From contig JAGRKB010000008.1 in assembly GCA_020442425.1 (NCBI GenBank), positions 1-55,447 of the forward strand: 55,447 nt of DNA. The letters run 5' to 3'. This document shows positions 48,937 through 55,447 of the stretch, one piece after another. This stretch comes from Alphaproteobacteria bacterium. GTDB taxonomy: Bacteria > Pseudomonadota > Alphaproteobacteria > Micavibrionales > Micavibrionaceae. A program made the position numbers and the translations under genes. How positions within the stretch are numbered: the first letter of the stretch is position 1; the number at the start of each line of letters is the position of its first letter. The notes under the pieces were generated by a model. The model was not told the origin of the DNA. It ran no database searches and saw only the letters and a program-made list of their open reading frames with translations.

Positions 48937-49419
48937 ATGACTTTGAATATAAGTCCAATTAATAAAAACAATGTGCAAGAAGCTTGGGAAATGTTTCTTG
49001 CCCTTTGTAAAGAACAAGGATCGGATATTTATATCAAGACGGATGCAGAAGGGTTTGTCGAGGCATTTTGTGGCAAGAATCCAATCCTTAGGGGCTTTGT
49101 CGCCGAAGATAATGAAAAAATCGTAGGATCTGTGATCTATTATTTTGGGGCGTCTCCATACAGAGCTGCGCCTACAGTAACGTTTAAAGGACTATATGTA
49201 GCACCTTTGCATCGTAAAAAGGGAATTGCCAAAAGGCTGATGCAAGAAGTGCATCGCGTAGCCAAAGAAAAAAACTGTTGCTATGTGGAATGGCAAGTCA
49301 TGGCCGATAATATTGAGGCACAGAAATATTATTCAAAGTTGGGGTTTGAAATAGAAAAAGATCCTCTGCTAGGTTACGTAGAATACACGGAAGACTTTAT
49401 TAAGAAGCTAAATGGCTAG
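48937..49419 (+). CDS. GNAT-family N-acetyltransferase
   Basis: A 160-residue acetyltransferase. The acetyl-CoA loop is LHRKKGIAKRLM (R-x-x-G-x-A form) near residues 90-101, preceded by the strand FKGLYVAP and followed by WQVMADNIEAQKYYSKLGF, the last part being the typical C-terminal strand-helix. The substrate, an amine or a protein N-terminus, cannot be read from the sequence. It starts six bases after gyrB without a Shine-Dalgarno sequence and marks the end of the replication block. Confidence 0.88.
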   Translation: MTLNISPINKNNVQEAWEMFLALCKEQGSDIYIKTDAEGFVEAFCGKNPILRGFVAEDNEKIVGSVIYYFGASPYRAAPTVTFKGLYVAPLHRKKGIAKRLMQEVHRVAKEKNCCYVEWQVMADNIEAQKYYSKLGFEIEKDPLLGYVEYTEDFIKKLNG

Positions 49420-49526
49420 ATCACAATAGGAAAGATAGTTCATAAACTATAGAGGGTGAAAAAATTATTTTTATTCATCTCAGTCTATCTCTGTGATCTC
49501 TGTAGTTGAATAATAAGAAGGTAAAA

Positions 49527-50150
49527 ATGAATGAAATATTTGTTTTGTCATCAGTTGCAGTCATTTTAGGGATTAGTCAGCCAGCACATTCTCAAGACGA
49601 GTGTCCTCCGAATGCTGATCCGGTCTATTGTCGCCTAGCCAATGAAACAGGAGGAAAAGTCTATGTCGGCGACCCGCAAGATGCGGTTGATGACATCATG
49701 GAAAGAGACTTCAAAGCGGCGAAGAGAGAAAAAGAAAATCCAAAACATGAATATTCTCCCTATTCACGGGATTTAGGCTGCGATACCCAAACCGAAAATC
49801 GGACAATAGAAATTTGTAAATCAATCGAGAGTAATCTCGAATGGGGATGGACAGGTCACGCAATGATAGCGCCGGCTTGGCGTATAACCCCGACAACCCT
49901 CAGAAATGTATATTGTGAAACAGAAATCAGTGCCCAAGATTTGCCGATCCTAAAATCCATGTGCAACTATCCTGAATTTCTCGATCACAATATTTGCTCA
50001 AAGCCTGATAACAGAAGATTGGCGCAGGCATTAGAGGATTTGATAAACTTGATCGCAGCGCAATCAAATACCGATGCAGAGACAATAACAACAATTTACA
50101 ACCCTCGAGATGAGAATTATATCCTAAAAGACGGTTGTGGAGCGGATTAA
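49527..50150 (+). CDS. Unknown Cys-rich secreted protein
   Basis: From the ATG at 49527 (AGAAGG five bases upstream) the product is 207 residues: a signal peptide ending near QPAHSQ, then a hydrophilic mature part with eight Cys (ECPPNADPVYC, LGCDT, EICKS, YCETE, MCNYP, NICSK, DGCGAD), enough for four disulfides. I do not recognise the family. The gene is convergent with the dot-like operon (15-base gap to the pilin-like gene) and may belong to the same accessory segment. Confidence 0.7.
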   Translation: MNEIFVLSSVAVILGISQPAHSQDECPPNADPVYCRLANETGGKVYVGDPQDAVDDIMERDFKAAKREKENPKHEYSPYSRDLGCDTQTENRTIEICKSIESNLEWGWTGHAMIAPAWRITPTTLRNVYCETEISAQDLPILKSMCNYPEFLDHNICSKPDNRRLAQALEDLINLIAAQSNTDAETITTIYNPRDENYILKDGCGAD

Positions 50151-50164
50151 CAGCAGACGGAATT

Positions 50165-50917
50165 TTATCGCGCAATCAGAACATGGCTGTAGACATAAAC
50201 TTCAGGGCTGCTACCACTGATTTTGTAACAGAAATCCATCTTTCCTGAGAAATCAGCGACAGTGTCGCCAACTATTGTTGTCGTTAATGTCAGGTCGCCA
50301 TCATAATAATCGGCCGTTGGAATATTATCTTCCACGGGAGGTTGATTATTGGGATTATCAAGATTAAAGGATGCATTGATGGCGCGACAAACCGGCATTT
50401 TCAAACCAAAAAAAGAAATAGCAAGATCAGCATCAGTGCTCCCCAATGCATCAACTTGAATAACCGTGGGAATGATAGCACCTGCCATAGGATAAGCAGG
50501 GGAAAGTGTGTCATTGTCAATCACATAGTTCGAGCTTATGAGACGTGGCTTTACCTTCCCGCCAGCAGGATCAAAAATCTCACATTCTGCTACAGCACAA
50601 TTGGCGTTCCCGAGATAATGAGCTCCGCCTCCGGCATTAAGAGTCGTCACACTATTCGAAAAACCGATATCAGTCTCGGACGTTCCATTCAAAATCATCT
50701 TGTTAACGGCACGATCAATAGAGCGTGCATAGGCAATGATTTCCGATGCGCCGACCTTGGCGGTTTTCTCGCTGATATCACCAGACGATTGTTGCATACT
50801 ACGGGAAAATGTCAGCCCCAGAATTCCGAACAAAATGACCCCGACAAACACATAGATAATAGCACTCCCAGCTTGAGAGGGGGTAGGCCGTGTTTTTTTA
50901 TCAGGATATGGAGGCAT
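50165..50917 (-). CDS. Pilin-like single-pass protein next to dotL
   Basis: A 250-residue protein with a short basic leader ending in QAG and then a hydrophobic helix (SAIIYVFVGVILFGILGLTFS, about residues 17-38), a charged helix (SEIIAYARSIDRAVNKM) and a long C-terminal region with four Cys in pairs, such as NCAVAEC. The layout is that of a type IV pilin or pseudopilin, although the Glu at position 5 after cleavage is absent. AGGAG precedes the ATG. It starts eight bases after dotL and is the last gene of the operon. Confidence 0.6.
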   Translation of the reverse strand: MPPYPDKKTRPTPSQAGSAIIYVFVGVILFGILGLTFSRSMQQSSGDISEKTAKVGASEIIAYARSIDRAVNKMILNGTSETDIGFSNSVTTLNAGGGAHYLGNANCAVAECEIFDPAGGKVKPRLISSNYVIDNDTLSPAYPMAGAIIPTVIQVDALGSTDADLAISFFGLKMPVCRAINASFNLDNPNNQPPVEDNIPTADYYDGDLTLTTTIVGDTVADFSGKMDFCYKISGSSPEVYVYSHVLIAR

Positions 50918-50925
50918 TGTAACTC

Positions 50926-53172
50926 CTACTCGGCGCTCTCGGAAGAACGGAAAATGGATTCTCTGGCCTTGCGGGCCGCATCTTCCAAAACATGTTTGGT
51001 ATCTTCATCAAGATCGACTTCGGCTTCGGCCTTTTCAACAAAATCCATCCAAGAAGTTCCGGTCGGTATTTCATCAGGATCATTCGGCGCATCATCTTGC
51101 AAGTCCTCAGAATCGCTTGAGAAGTGCCCCATAGGATTACCGCCGCTGCTTTGGCTGGAAGATGCTGCTGTAGTGGCAGGTTTTTGAGGCTGCTCTATAA
51201 CCTCGTCGAGATTATGAGAGAGGCTATAAACAGAAACCAGACCAAAAGTTCCATTGTCAATAAGAGGAGCATCAACATTATTAGCCAAATCAAGAGCATT
51301 ACACAGAGCAGCAATCTCTGTAGAGGTTGGAATGTTAACATCGGCCTTGGCTGCGCTCCAACCTTTCTTGACCATCTTATCTCTAAGCTTGGTAACAGAA
51401 GACATATGCTTCATCACAGTCTCGTCAACAGGAGGAAGAGCAATATAGCGAGTAACGCGCATTGCTTTGGCGTGACCAGGATCAGAGAAGAAGAACTTCA
51501 CATCAACAACGGCTTCGCCGAAAGCAATAACAGCCTGCCCTTCTTTGAAGGCGCGAATGGAATCGTAGTTGGCCCGTCCACGGGTTTGAACGCTAGCCTG
51601 CATGTTATCCGAATATGAGTGGGATAGGCTTCCTGCCTCGGTCGCAAATCCGGACACCTCAGTCACGAAAGATGAACCAACTGTCTTTTCAAAAAATTCT
51701 TTGGTTTGAGTAGGGTCTTCCAACTTACCGAAGATTTTAATGTTACAGTTCGCAGCAATCGAACGAGCTTCTTCTTTAACGCGTTTTTCCAAAGCAGGCA
51801 AATCCTGCGCAGAGAACACCATAGAAAAACCAAGGGAACGAGCCTGTGCTGCCATAACGGCCATCCCTTGCGCGGCATAGTACCCGACCTCATCAAAGAT
51901 CGTCATGAAAGGGGTCGCAGAGTTTGTCGGCTTGTTCTCGATAACAGTCGCACTATCACCCTCGACGGTTGCTCCCAAAGATGCACCCATCATTCCTTTG
52001 ATAGTAGCAGAAACGATTTTACCAAGGTTAGCGGCTTCATCTGCAGACTTTTCCAAAGCAGGGATCAGAACAATCAGAATACGACGGTTCAAAACAACGT
52101 CTAGCATATCAACGTCAGCAGCTTGAGAGTCAAAGATATATCCGTAATCGTCAGCCAAAGATTGGAGTGAACGGGTAAACTGCATCGACAGATAACCGTG
52201 CTGAGTCTTAGCAGTCGTCGTATCGATCATGGGCTGGTCTGGTCCCATAGGTTTGTCACGGCCTTCATCGTCAAAGGCAGCATCAACATAACCCGGCAAA
52301 GTTTCAAGATAACCTTTCAGTCCCAGGCGCAAGTGATCTGGAATGCTTTCATCACGAGAAAGCTTGATGATACTTCCCAAAGTCAAGTTTTGACGGATGG
52401 TTCCAACACTCATAGGGATATCAAGATGATCTCTGCGCCATGTGAGAACAGGAAGCAACGAGCCGATCAAGGAAACAGCACGCTCTTTCCACATCGCGTT
52501 ATCCCCTTCCGCATCAGGCATCAGGGAGACGAGCATTTGTGTCAGGTAAGAAGCAGAACCGCTTGAGAACGGGTTCATAGTGTTGGACGGAGCTTTGCGG
52601 TCAGAGTTTCCGGTCATGTAGTTAAGCACCAGCAAATCATCATCACGACCAAAACGACGGACGAGAGAAGATAAGGCGGACCAAAGGTCAGTATCGGCCT
52701 TACCATCAATGTAAACAAAGCCAGAGCCCCAAGACAAAGCATTGGTGGCCATACCGCGAAGCCCAACAGTTTTACCCGAACCGGTAGTTCCAAGGTAAAG
52801 GACGTGGGTACGGGCATCAGAGTTACTAAACCAGACTTCTTCACGATTAGGGTCGGTATTTCCCAAATACAAAATACCTTCTGCTTCTCCGCTACGGGTG
52901 TTTTTATCTTTGAATTTAGCACCCAAAGGAAGTTTGAAGGGAAGGCTTTTGTCCCGGCCGGTTAACCACCAGAAATACAGCAGTCCGCCGACAACCATAG
53001 CGTCGGCCCACTCCATAAAAGAAGGCTGAAAATGGAAGATTAACGCCATCATGAAGAAAATCACGAAGGAATGGGAAGGCTGTTCCAGCCAGTCTGCAAT
53101 ACGAACTCCTAAAGGTCGGGCGTCCCTCAGGAGGGACTTATGCGAGACTTCATATTTTGTATCGAGTGCCAT
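50926..53172 (-). CDS. dotL: DotL/IcmO-type coupling ATPase of type IVB secretion
   Basis: A 748-residue inner-membrane ATPase that recruits substrates to a Dot/Icm or IncI-type apparatus. Two N-terminal helices at about 35-70 are followed by the cytoplasmic ATPase with Walker A GTTGSGKT at 128-135 and Walker B FMTIFDEVGYY near 422, and TKTQHGYLSMQF between them. The C-terminal 100 residues are Ser-rich and acidic with a final helix, the place where adaptor proteins bind in Legionella. GGGAG precedes the ATG. It lies between the unknown gene at 53179 and the pilin-like gene, matching the TrbA-TrbB-TrbC order of IncI plasmids, with TrbC as the DotL equivalent. Confidence 0.88.
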   Translation of the reverse strand: MALDTKYEVSHKSLLRDARPLGVRIADWLEQPSHSFVIFFMMALIFHFQPSFMEWADAMVVGGLLYFWWLTGRDKSLPFKLPLGAKFKDKNTRSGEAEGILYLGNTDPNREEVWFSNSDARTHVLYLGTTGSGKTVGLRGMATNALSWGSGFVYIDGKADTDLWSALSSLVRRFGRDDDLLVLNYMTGNSDRKAPSNTMNPFSSGSASYLTQMLVSLMPDAEGDNAMWKERAVSLIGSLLPVLTWRRDHLDIPMSVGTIRQNLTLGSIIKLSRDESIPDHLRLGLKGYLETLPGYVDAAFDDEGRDKPMGPDQPMIDTTTAKTQHGYLSMQFTRSLQSLADDYGYIFDSQAADVDMLDVVLNRRILIVLIPALEKSADEAANLGKIVSATIKGMMGASLGATVEGDSATVIENKPTNSATPFMTIFDEVGYYAAQGMAVMAAQARSLGFSMVFSAQDLPALEKRVKEEARSIAANCNIKIFGKLEDPTQTKEFFEKTVGSSFVTEVSGFATEAGSLSHSYSDNMQASVQTRGRANYDSIRAFKEGQAVIAFGEAVVDVKFFFSDPGHAKAMRVTRYIALPPVDETVMKHMSSVTKLRDKMVKKGWSAAKADVNIPTSTEIAALCNALDLANNVDAPLIDNGTFGLVSVYSLSHNLDEVIEQPQKPATTAASSSQSSGGNPMGHFSSDSEDLQDDAPNDPDEIPTGTSWMDFVEKAEAEVDLDEDTKHVLEDAARKARESIFRSSESAE

Positions 53173-53178
53173 ATTGCT

Positions 53179-53742
53179 CTATCTCCCTTCCAGAAAATCT
53201 TCTGCAGATATCGGCTGGTTTTCCGATGACATGCTGGAAGAAGATGAAGCTGAGGATGATCCCATTCCGGAATACATTCCAATCATGGACGTGGATAAAA
53301 AGAAGAGAATAACCAGCAATATAATAGCTGATGAGACATATCCGAGTGGTTTAAAGATATAGGTGCTAAGTTTGTTATCATTGTAATGCGATGAACGAAT
53401 AGCAGGCACAGTATAATCATAGGGGCGTTGGTGAGGAGTGCCAGTCTGCGCCAGAGCTCGGATTTGACCTTGAGCATTTTCCATGGCTTCTGAAACAGTC
53501 ATAAGGGCACGAACGGCATCTTCTTTTTTTGAATAGCTTGCAATGTCTAAGACATCAGCACGCGGAGTTTTTAAAACAAGTTTATAAGAGGAATTGTTTT
53601 GATCTGCAGGGCGCACCTCCATAGCAGAGGATTTTGCCTGCCCGACTTCCATTTGCCAGACAACGGGTGAGTCTGCATCGGGCAAAGATAAAATCAAAAT
53701 ACCATCGACAACTTTTGCATGAGGGATAAATTTTTCAGCCAT
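53179..53742 (-). CDS. Unknown membrane protein between dotM and dotL
   Basis: A 187-residue protein without any Cys. The first 110 residues are soluble and beta-rich (VVDGILILSLPDADSPVVWQMEV), followed by a helix, one membrane segment at about 132-155 (YVSSAIILLVILFFLSTSMIGMY) and a Ser-rich tail ending in QPISAEDFLEGR. It occupies the position of trbB in IncI plasmids but lacks the thioredoxin fold CxxC, so it is not TrbB. It is also unlike Legionella DotN/IcmJ. Seven bases separate it from dotL and 18 from dotM, so it is cotranscribed. A role in the coupling complex is inferred. Confidence 0.7.
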   Translation of the reverse strand: MAEKFIPHAKVVDGILILSLPDADSPVVWQMEVGQAKSSAMEVRPADQNNSSYKLVLKTPRADVLDIASYSKKEDAVRALMTVSEAMENAQGQIRALAQTGTPHQRPYDYTVPAIRSSHYNDNKLSTYIFKPLGYVSSAIILLVILFFLSTSMIGMYSGMGSSSASSSSSMSSENQPISAEDFLEGR

Positions 53743-53760
53743 AATTGATCCTTATAAACC

Positions 53761-54963
53761 TTAACTTCCTCTAACTTTTTTGATCGCACGTTTTTTAGAG
53801 TTACTGTAATCGAGCGGGGGAATTGGGCGAGCATTATCCGACGCCATATATTCCGTGATGGATTTAACAGCATCTTCCATTTTGGGACGGGGAATTGGGC
53901 GTTGAGCCATCTTTTCTGCCTTGTAATGACAAAGAGCGCCTAGAGCCTCAAGGTGATAGGCTTGACGTCCCAGATTATTCAATGGATACCACAAAACGCG
54001 GTCATAAGCGCGAAGCCATAGGAATTGGGACGGGGCCAAAACGCCGCCTTCTTCACGAGCAGTTAGCAGGGCGCGAACCAAAGCTGTGTTCTCATAAGCA
54101 TGCTGATTACACTTTGACAAAACTTTTCCGGACAGGTCTCTGTTTTTGAGGATTTTGCGTGCTTCACGCAAAAGGGACGATGGAACTTTCAGTCCTCTGC
54201 CGAAAGACCAGCTTTGAGCAAGAGCACCGAGCATTTCATCAGACTCGCGTCTTTTGCGAATAGCCTTAAGGCAAAACGCAGCGAGTAAAACTTGACGATA
54301 AGGAGAAAGGTGGTTTGGACCTCTCCACGGGGCCCCCAACTGGCGAGTAAATGCGCGCGTAGCGGCGGCCGTATCAACTTTACCATCGGGAGCGGGAATA
54401 TCGTTGTAAGCTAACCATTCTTCAGGTCCAAGAGCTTCGGCAAAAGGCGGAAGTTCAGCAGGGACAGGAGACCCTGGGGGGCGGGGCGGTTGATTGGCGG
54501 GATTAAAACTATCAAACGGAGAAATAATCGGAAAATTTTTGGACTGTCTTGAGATTAAAAAATCAAGGGACAGGGTTCTGCGATAATGTGTTTTTGGCCC
54601 TTTCATCAAAGCCCAAAACGCCAGAAACATCAGAATAGCCGAGAATACGTATTTCATGGGATTAAGAGCAGCAAAAGCAATATTATCCATGACAACCGTA
54701 TTCAATTGCGACTTATCAAGCTCACTGGCAACATCACGAATAGGCCCCAACAAGCCGATTTTTTCTTCTCCATTGTAAACGGGATGATCATCTCCCAAGA
54801 TGAAGCTGGAGACATGCATTTCACCCACGCGAATCCATCGGATAGCATTGCGAATATTGTCCGCTTGGAAATACCAAAGCAGGATCAAGAGTAGAAAAAT
54901 CACGACGGCAAGAATCGCCCAACCAATCGCGTTGTTATAACCACTATTTGCGTTTTCAGACAC
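53761..54963 (-). CDS. dotM: DotM/IcmP-type component of the type IVB coupling complex
   Basis: A 400-residue inner-membrane protein. It starts with GTG at 54963, has helices at about 12-30 (IGWAILAVVIFLLLILLWYF) and 100-120, and a C-terminal cytoplasmic domain with LPPFAEALGPEEWLAYN, AFTRQLGAPWRGP and FLWLRAYDRVLWYPLNNLGRQ, which I recognise as typical of DotM/IcmP and IncI TrbA. DotM and DotL form the type IV coupling complex that selects effectors or relaxase-bound DNA. It is the first gene of the operon. No other Dot genes are visible in the window. Confidence 0.85.
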   Translation of the reverse strand: MSENANSGYNNAIGWAILAVVIFLLLILLWYFQADNIRNAIRWIRVGEMHVSSFILGDDHPVYNGEEKIGLLGPIRDVASELDKSQLNTVVMDNIAFAALNPMKYVFSAILMFLAFWALMKGPKTHYRRTLSLDFLISRQSKNFPIISPFDSFNPANQPPRPPGSPVPAELPPFAEALGPEEWLAYNDIPAPDGKVDTAAATRAFTRQLGAPWRGPNHLSPYRQVLLAAFCLKAIRKRRESDEMLGALAQSWSFGRGLKVPSSLLREARKILKNRDLSGKVLSKCNQHAYENTALVRALLTAREEGGVLAPSQFLWLRAYDRVLWYPLNNLGRQAYHLEALGALCHYKAEKMAQRPIPRPKMEDAVKSITEYMASDNARPIPPLDYSNSKKRAIKKVRGS

Positions 54964-55197
54964 GAACCACCGCCCGATGAACTATGAAAAATTAGGAAAT
55001 TATGCCACCATAGGCATTCTATGCTGAAATACTTAACAAATTTATCTTTAAAAAGCCAGTCCAGACTATCATTTACCCAATGATTATGAATATTAATTGG
55101 GCTTTTTGACAGAAATTGCACGAAATACTTTTCAAATGGAAAAAAATATGTATGATGCCCAAACTTTCAATTAAGTGCTGGCTTAGCACAGTGCCCC

Positions 55198-55238
55198 GTT
55201 TGCGAAGGCAAACATATATAGAGTTTGCGAAAGCAAAC
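55198..55238. repeat. Two tandem tetraloop hairpins
   Basis: GTTTGC-GAAG-GCAAAC (55198-55213) and GTTTGC-GAAA-GCAAAC (55223-55238) are near-identical six-bp stems with GNRA-like or related tetraloops, spaced by nine bases. Confidence 0.6.
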
Positions 55239-55262
55239 AAAGAAAAAGGGAACTGAGAAAAG

Positions 55263-55287
55263 TTTGGCAGTATTTTTGGCAGTATTT
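55263..55287. repeat. Tandem 12-bp repeat TTTGGCAGTATT
   Basis: TTTGGCAGTATT occurs at 55263-55274 and again at 55275-55286. The period and the core GG-GTAT agree with the pair at 2476-2497. It lies 11 bases before a tRNA-Thr-like 5' half. Confidence 0.55.
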
Positions 55288-55297
55288 ATAGTGGTGT

Positions 55298-55341
55298 GCC
55301 GGCTTAGCACAGTGGTAGTGCAGCGGTTTTGTAATCATAGG
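55298..55341 (+). pseudogene. tRNA-Thr 5' half, probable pseudo-tRNA
   Basis: GCCGGCTTAGCACAGTGGTA begins a tRNA-like stretch with a perfect D-stem (GCAC/GTGC) and an anticodon loop TTTGTAA (anticodon TGT), but the 3' side of the anticodon stem (TCATA) does not pair with GCGGT, and no T-arm or acceptor 3' side follows. It diverges from a tRNA right at the anticodon loop. Confidence 0.6.
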
Positions 55342-55422
55342 GTCGGCCATACGGGAGACGGGTTTTGTAAAATGTCCCATGAGCTTAAAAAAGGGATAAA
55401 AAAGGCGGGAAAGCCAATAAAT

Positions 55423-55447
55423 GCCGGCATAGCACAGTGGTAGTGCA
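55423..55447 (+). tRNA. tRNA-Thr, 5' part only, cut by window edge
   Basis: GCCGGCATAGCACAGTGGTA and the five bases after it match a tRNA acceptor 5' strand and complete D-arm. It could be the intact threonine tRNA whose 5' half is copied upstream, or another partial copy; the remainder lies beyond the window. Confidence 0.45.

Larger units (their letters stand above)
54964..55447. other. Non-coding region upstream of dotM with tRNA-like repeats
   Basis: These 484 bases hold no convincing gene. They contain copies of the 5' part of a tRNA-Thr at 55177, 55298 and 55423 (spacing 121 and 125), two tetraloop hairpins at 55198-55238 and a 12-bp tandem repeat at 55263-55287. The promoter of the dot-like operon must also lie here. 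The set looks like the product of repeated integrase activity at a tRNA gene, which is inference. Confidence 0.55.

Noticed and set aside
55198..55238. CRISPR array
   Set aside because: Only two short hairpins with a nine-base gap; there are no regularly spaced repeats or cas genes in the window.

Overview
The window is a chromosomal segment of an AT-leaning, Gram-negative alphaproteobacterium. The evidence is a dnaA-dnaN-recF-gyrB replication block preceded by rpsT, an Usg-family gene, a eukaryote-type NADP isocitrate dehydrogenase, heme A synthase, an RNase E with an insert-split S1 domain, and LPS-export and outer-membrane assembly genes. DotL/IcmO and DotM/IcmP homologues at the right end suggest a lineage with a type IVB (Dot/Icm or IncI-like) apparatus. 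A Micavibrionales-like or related group is possible, but the sequence alone does not settle it.

Layout. Positions 1-2500 look like the edge of a defence island: a truncated Cfr10I/Bse634I-type restriction endonuclease gene running off the left edge, divergent from an OLD-like AAA ATPase/TOPRIM nuclease, and closed by tandem 12-bp G-rich repeats of the kind expected at a recombinase attachment site. Positions 2.6-12.4 kb hold a MerC-like membrane protein, a RhlE-type helicase, lptD, an unknown coiled-coil membrane protein, and the minus-strand set parE-ydbH-ynbE-ydbL. Positions 12.4-17.4 kb hold an unknown secreted protein with two related halves and the yfgM-like/bamB/der cluster. Positions 17.4-25 kb hold icd, an L,D-transpeptidase, two tiny paralogous lipoproteins, amiC, and rne behind a long structured leader. 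Positions 25-31 kb hold a secreted unknown, a glycosyltransferase, ctaA, a DUF2335 membrane protein with a small partner, a thioredoxin-reductase-like ferredoxin-NADP reductase, a membrane protein and a 2Fe-2S ferredoxin. Positions 31-37 kb are more accessory: a stand-alone AAA ATPase behind a nested palindrome, an unknown gene, nrdDG with an NrdR box, a MITE-like palindromic element, usg and a Sel1-repeat protein. Positions 37-49 kb are core: groES-groEL, mutM, rpsT, dnaA, dnaN, recF, gyrB.

Positions 49-55.4 kb hold the right-hand accessory region. It has a GNAT acetyltransferase, a Cys-rich secreted unknown, and a minus-strand operon dotM - unknown membrane protein - dotL - pilin-like protein. 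Upstream of this operon are 480 bases carrying two tetraloop hairpins, another pair of tandem 12-bp repeats, and three copies of the 5' part of a tRNA-Thr.

The genes fall into envelope biogenesis (lptD, bamB, ydbH/ynbE/ydbL, amidase, transpeptidase, lipoproteins), DNA replication and topology (parE, dnaA, dnaN, recF, gyrB, mutM), electron transfer (ferredoxin, its reductase, heme A synthase), anaerobic dNTP supply (nrdDG), and transfer or defence functions at both ends. The most promising unexplained items are the cysteine-free protein between dotM and dotL with the pilin-like gene beside them, the tRNA-Thr half repeats, the nested stems in the rne leader, and the paired small lipoproteins.
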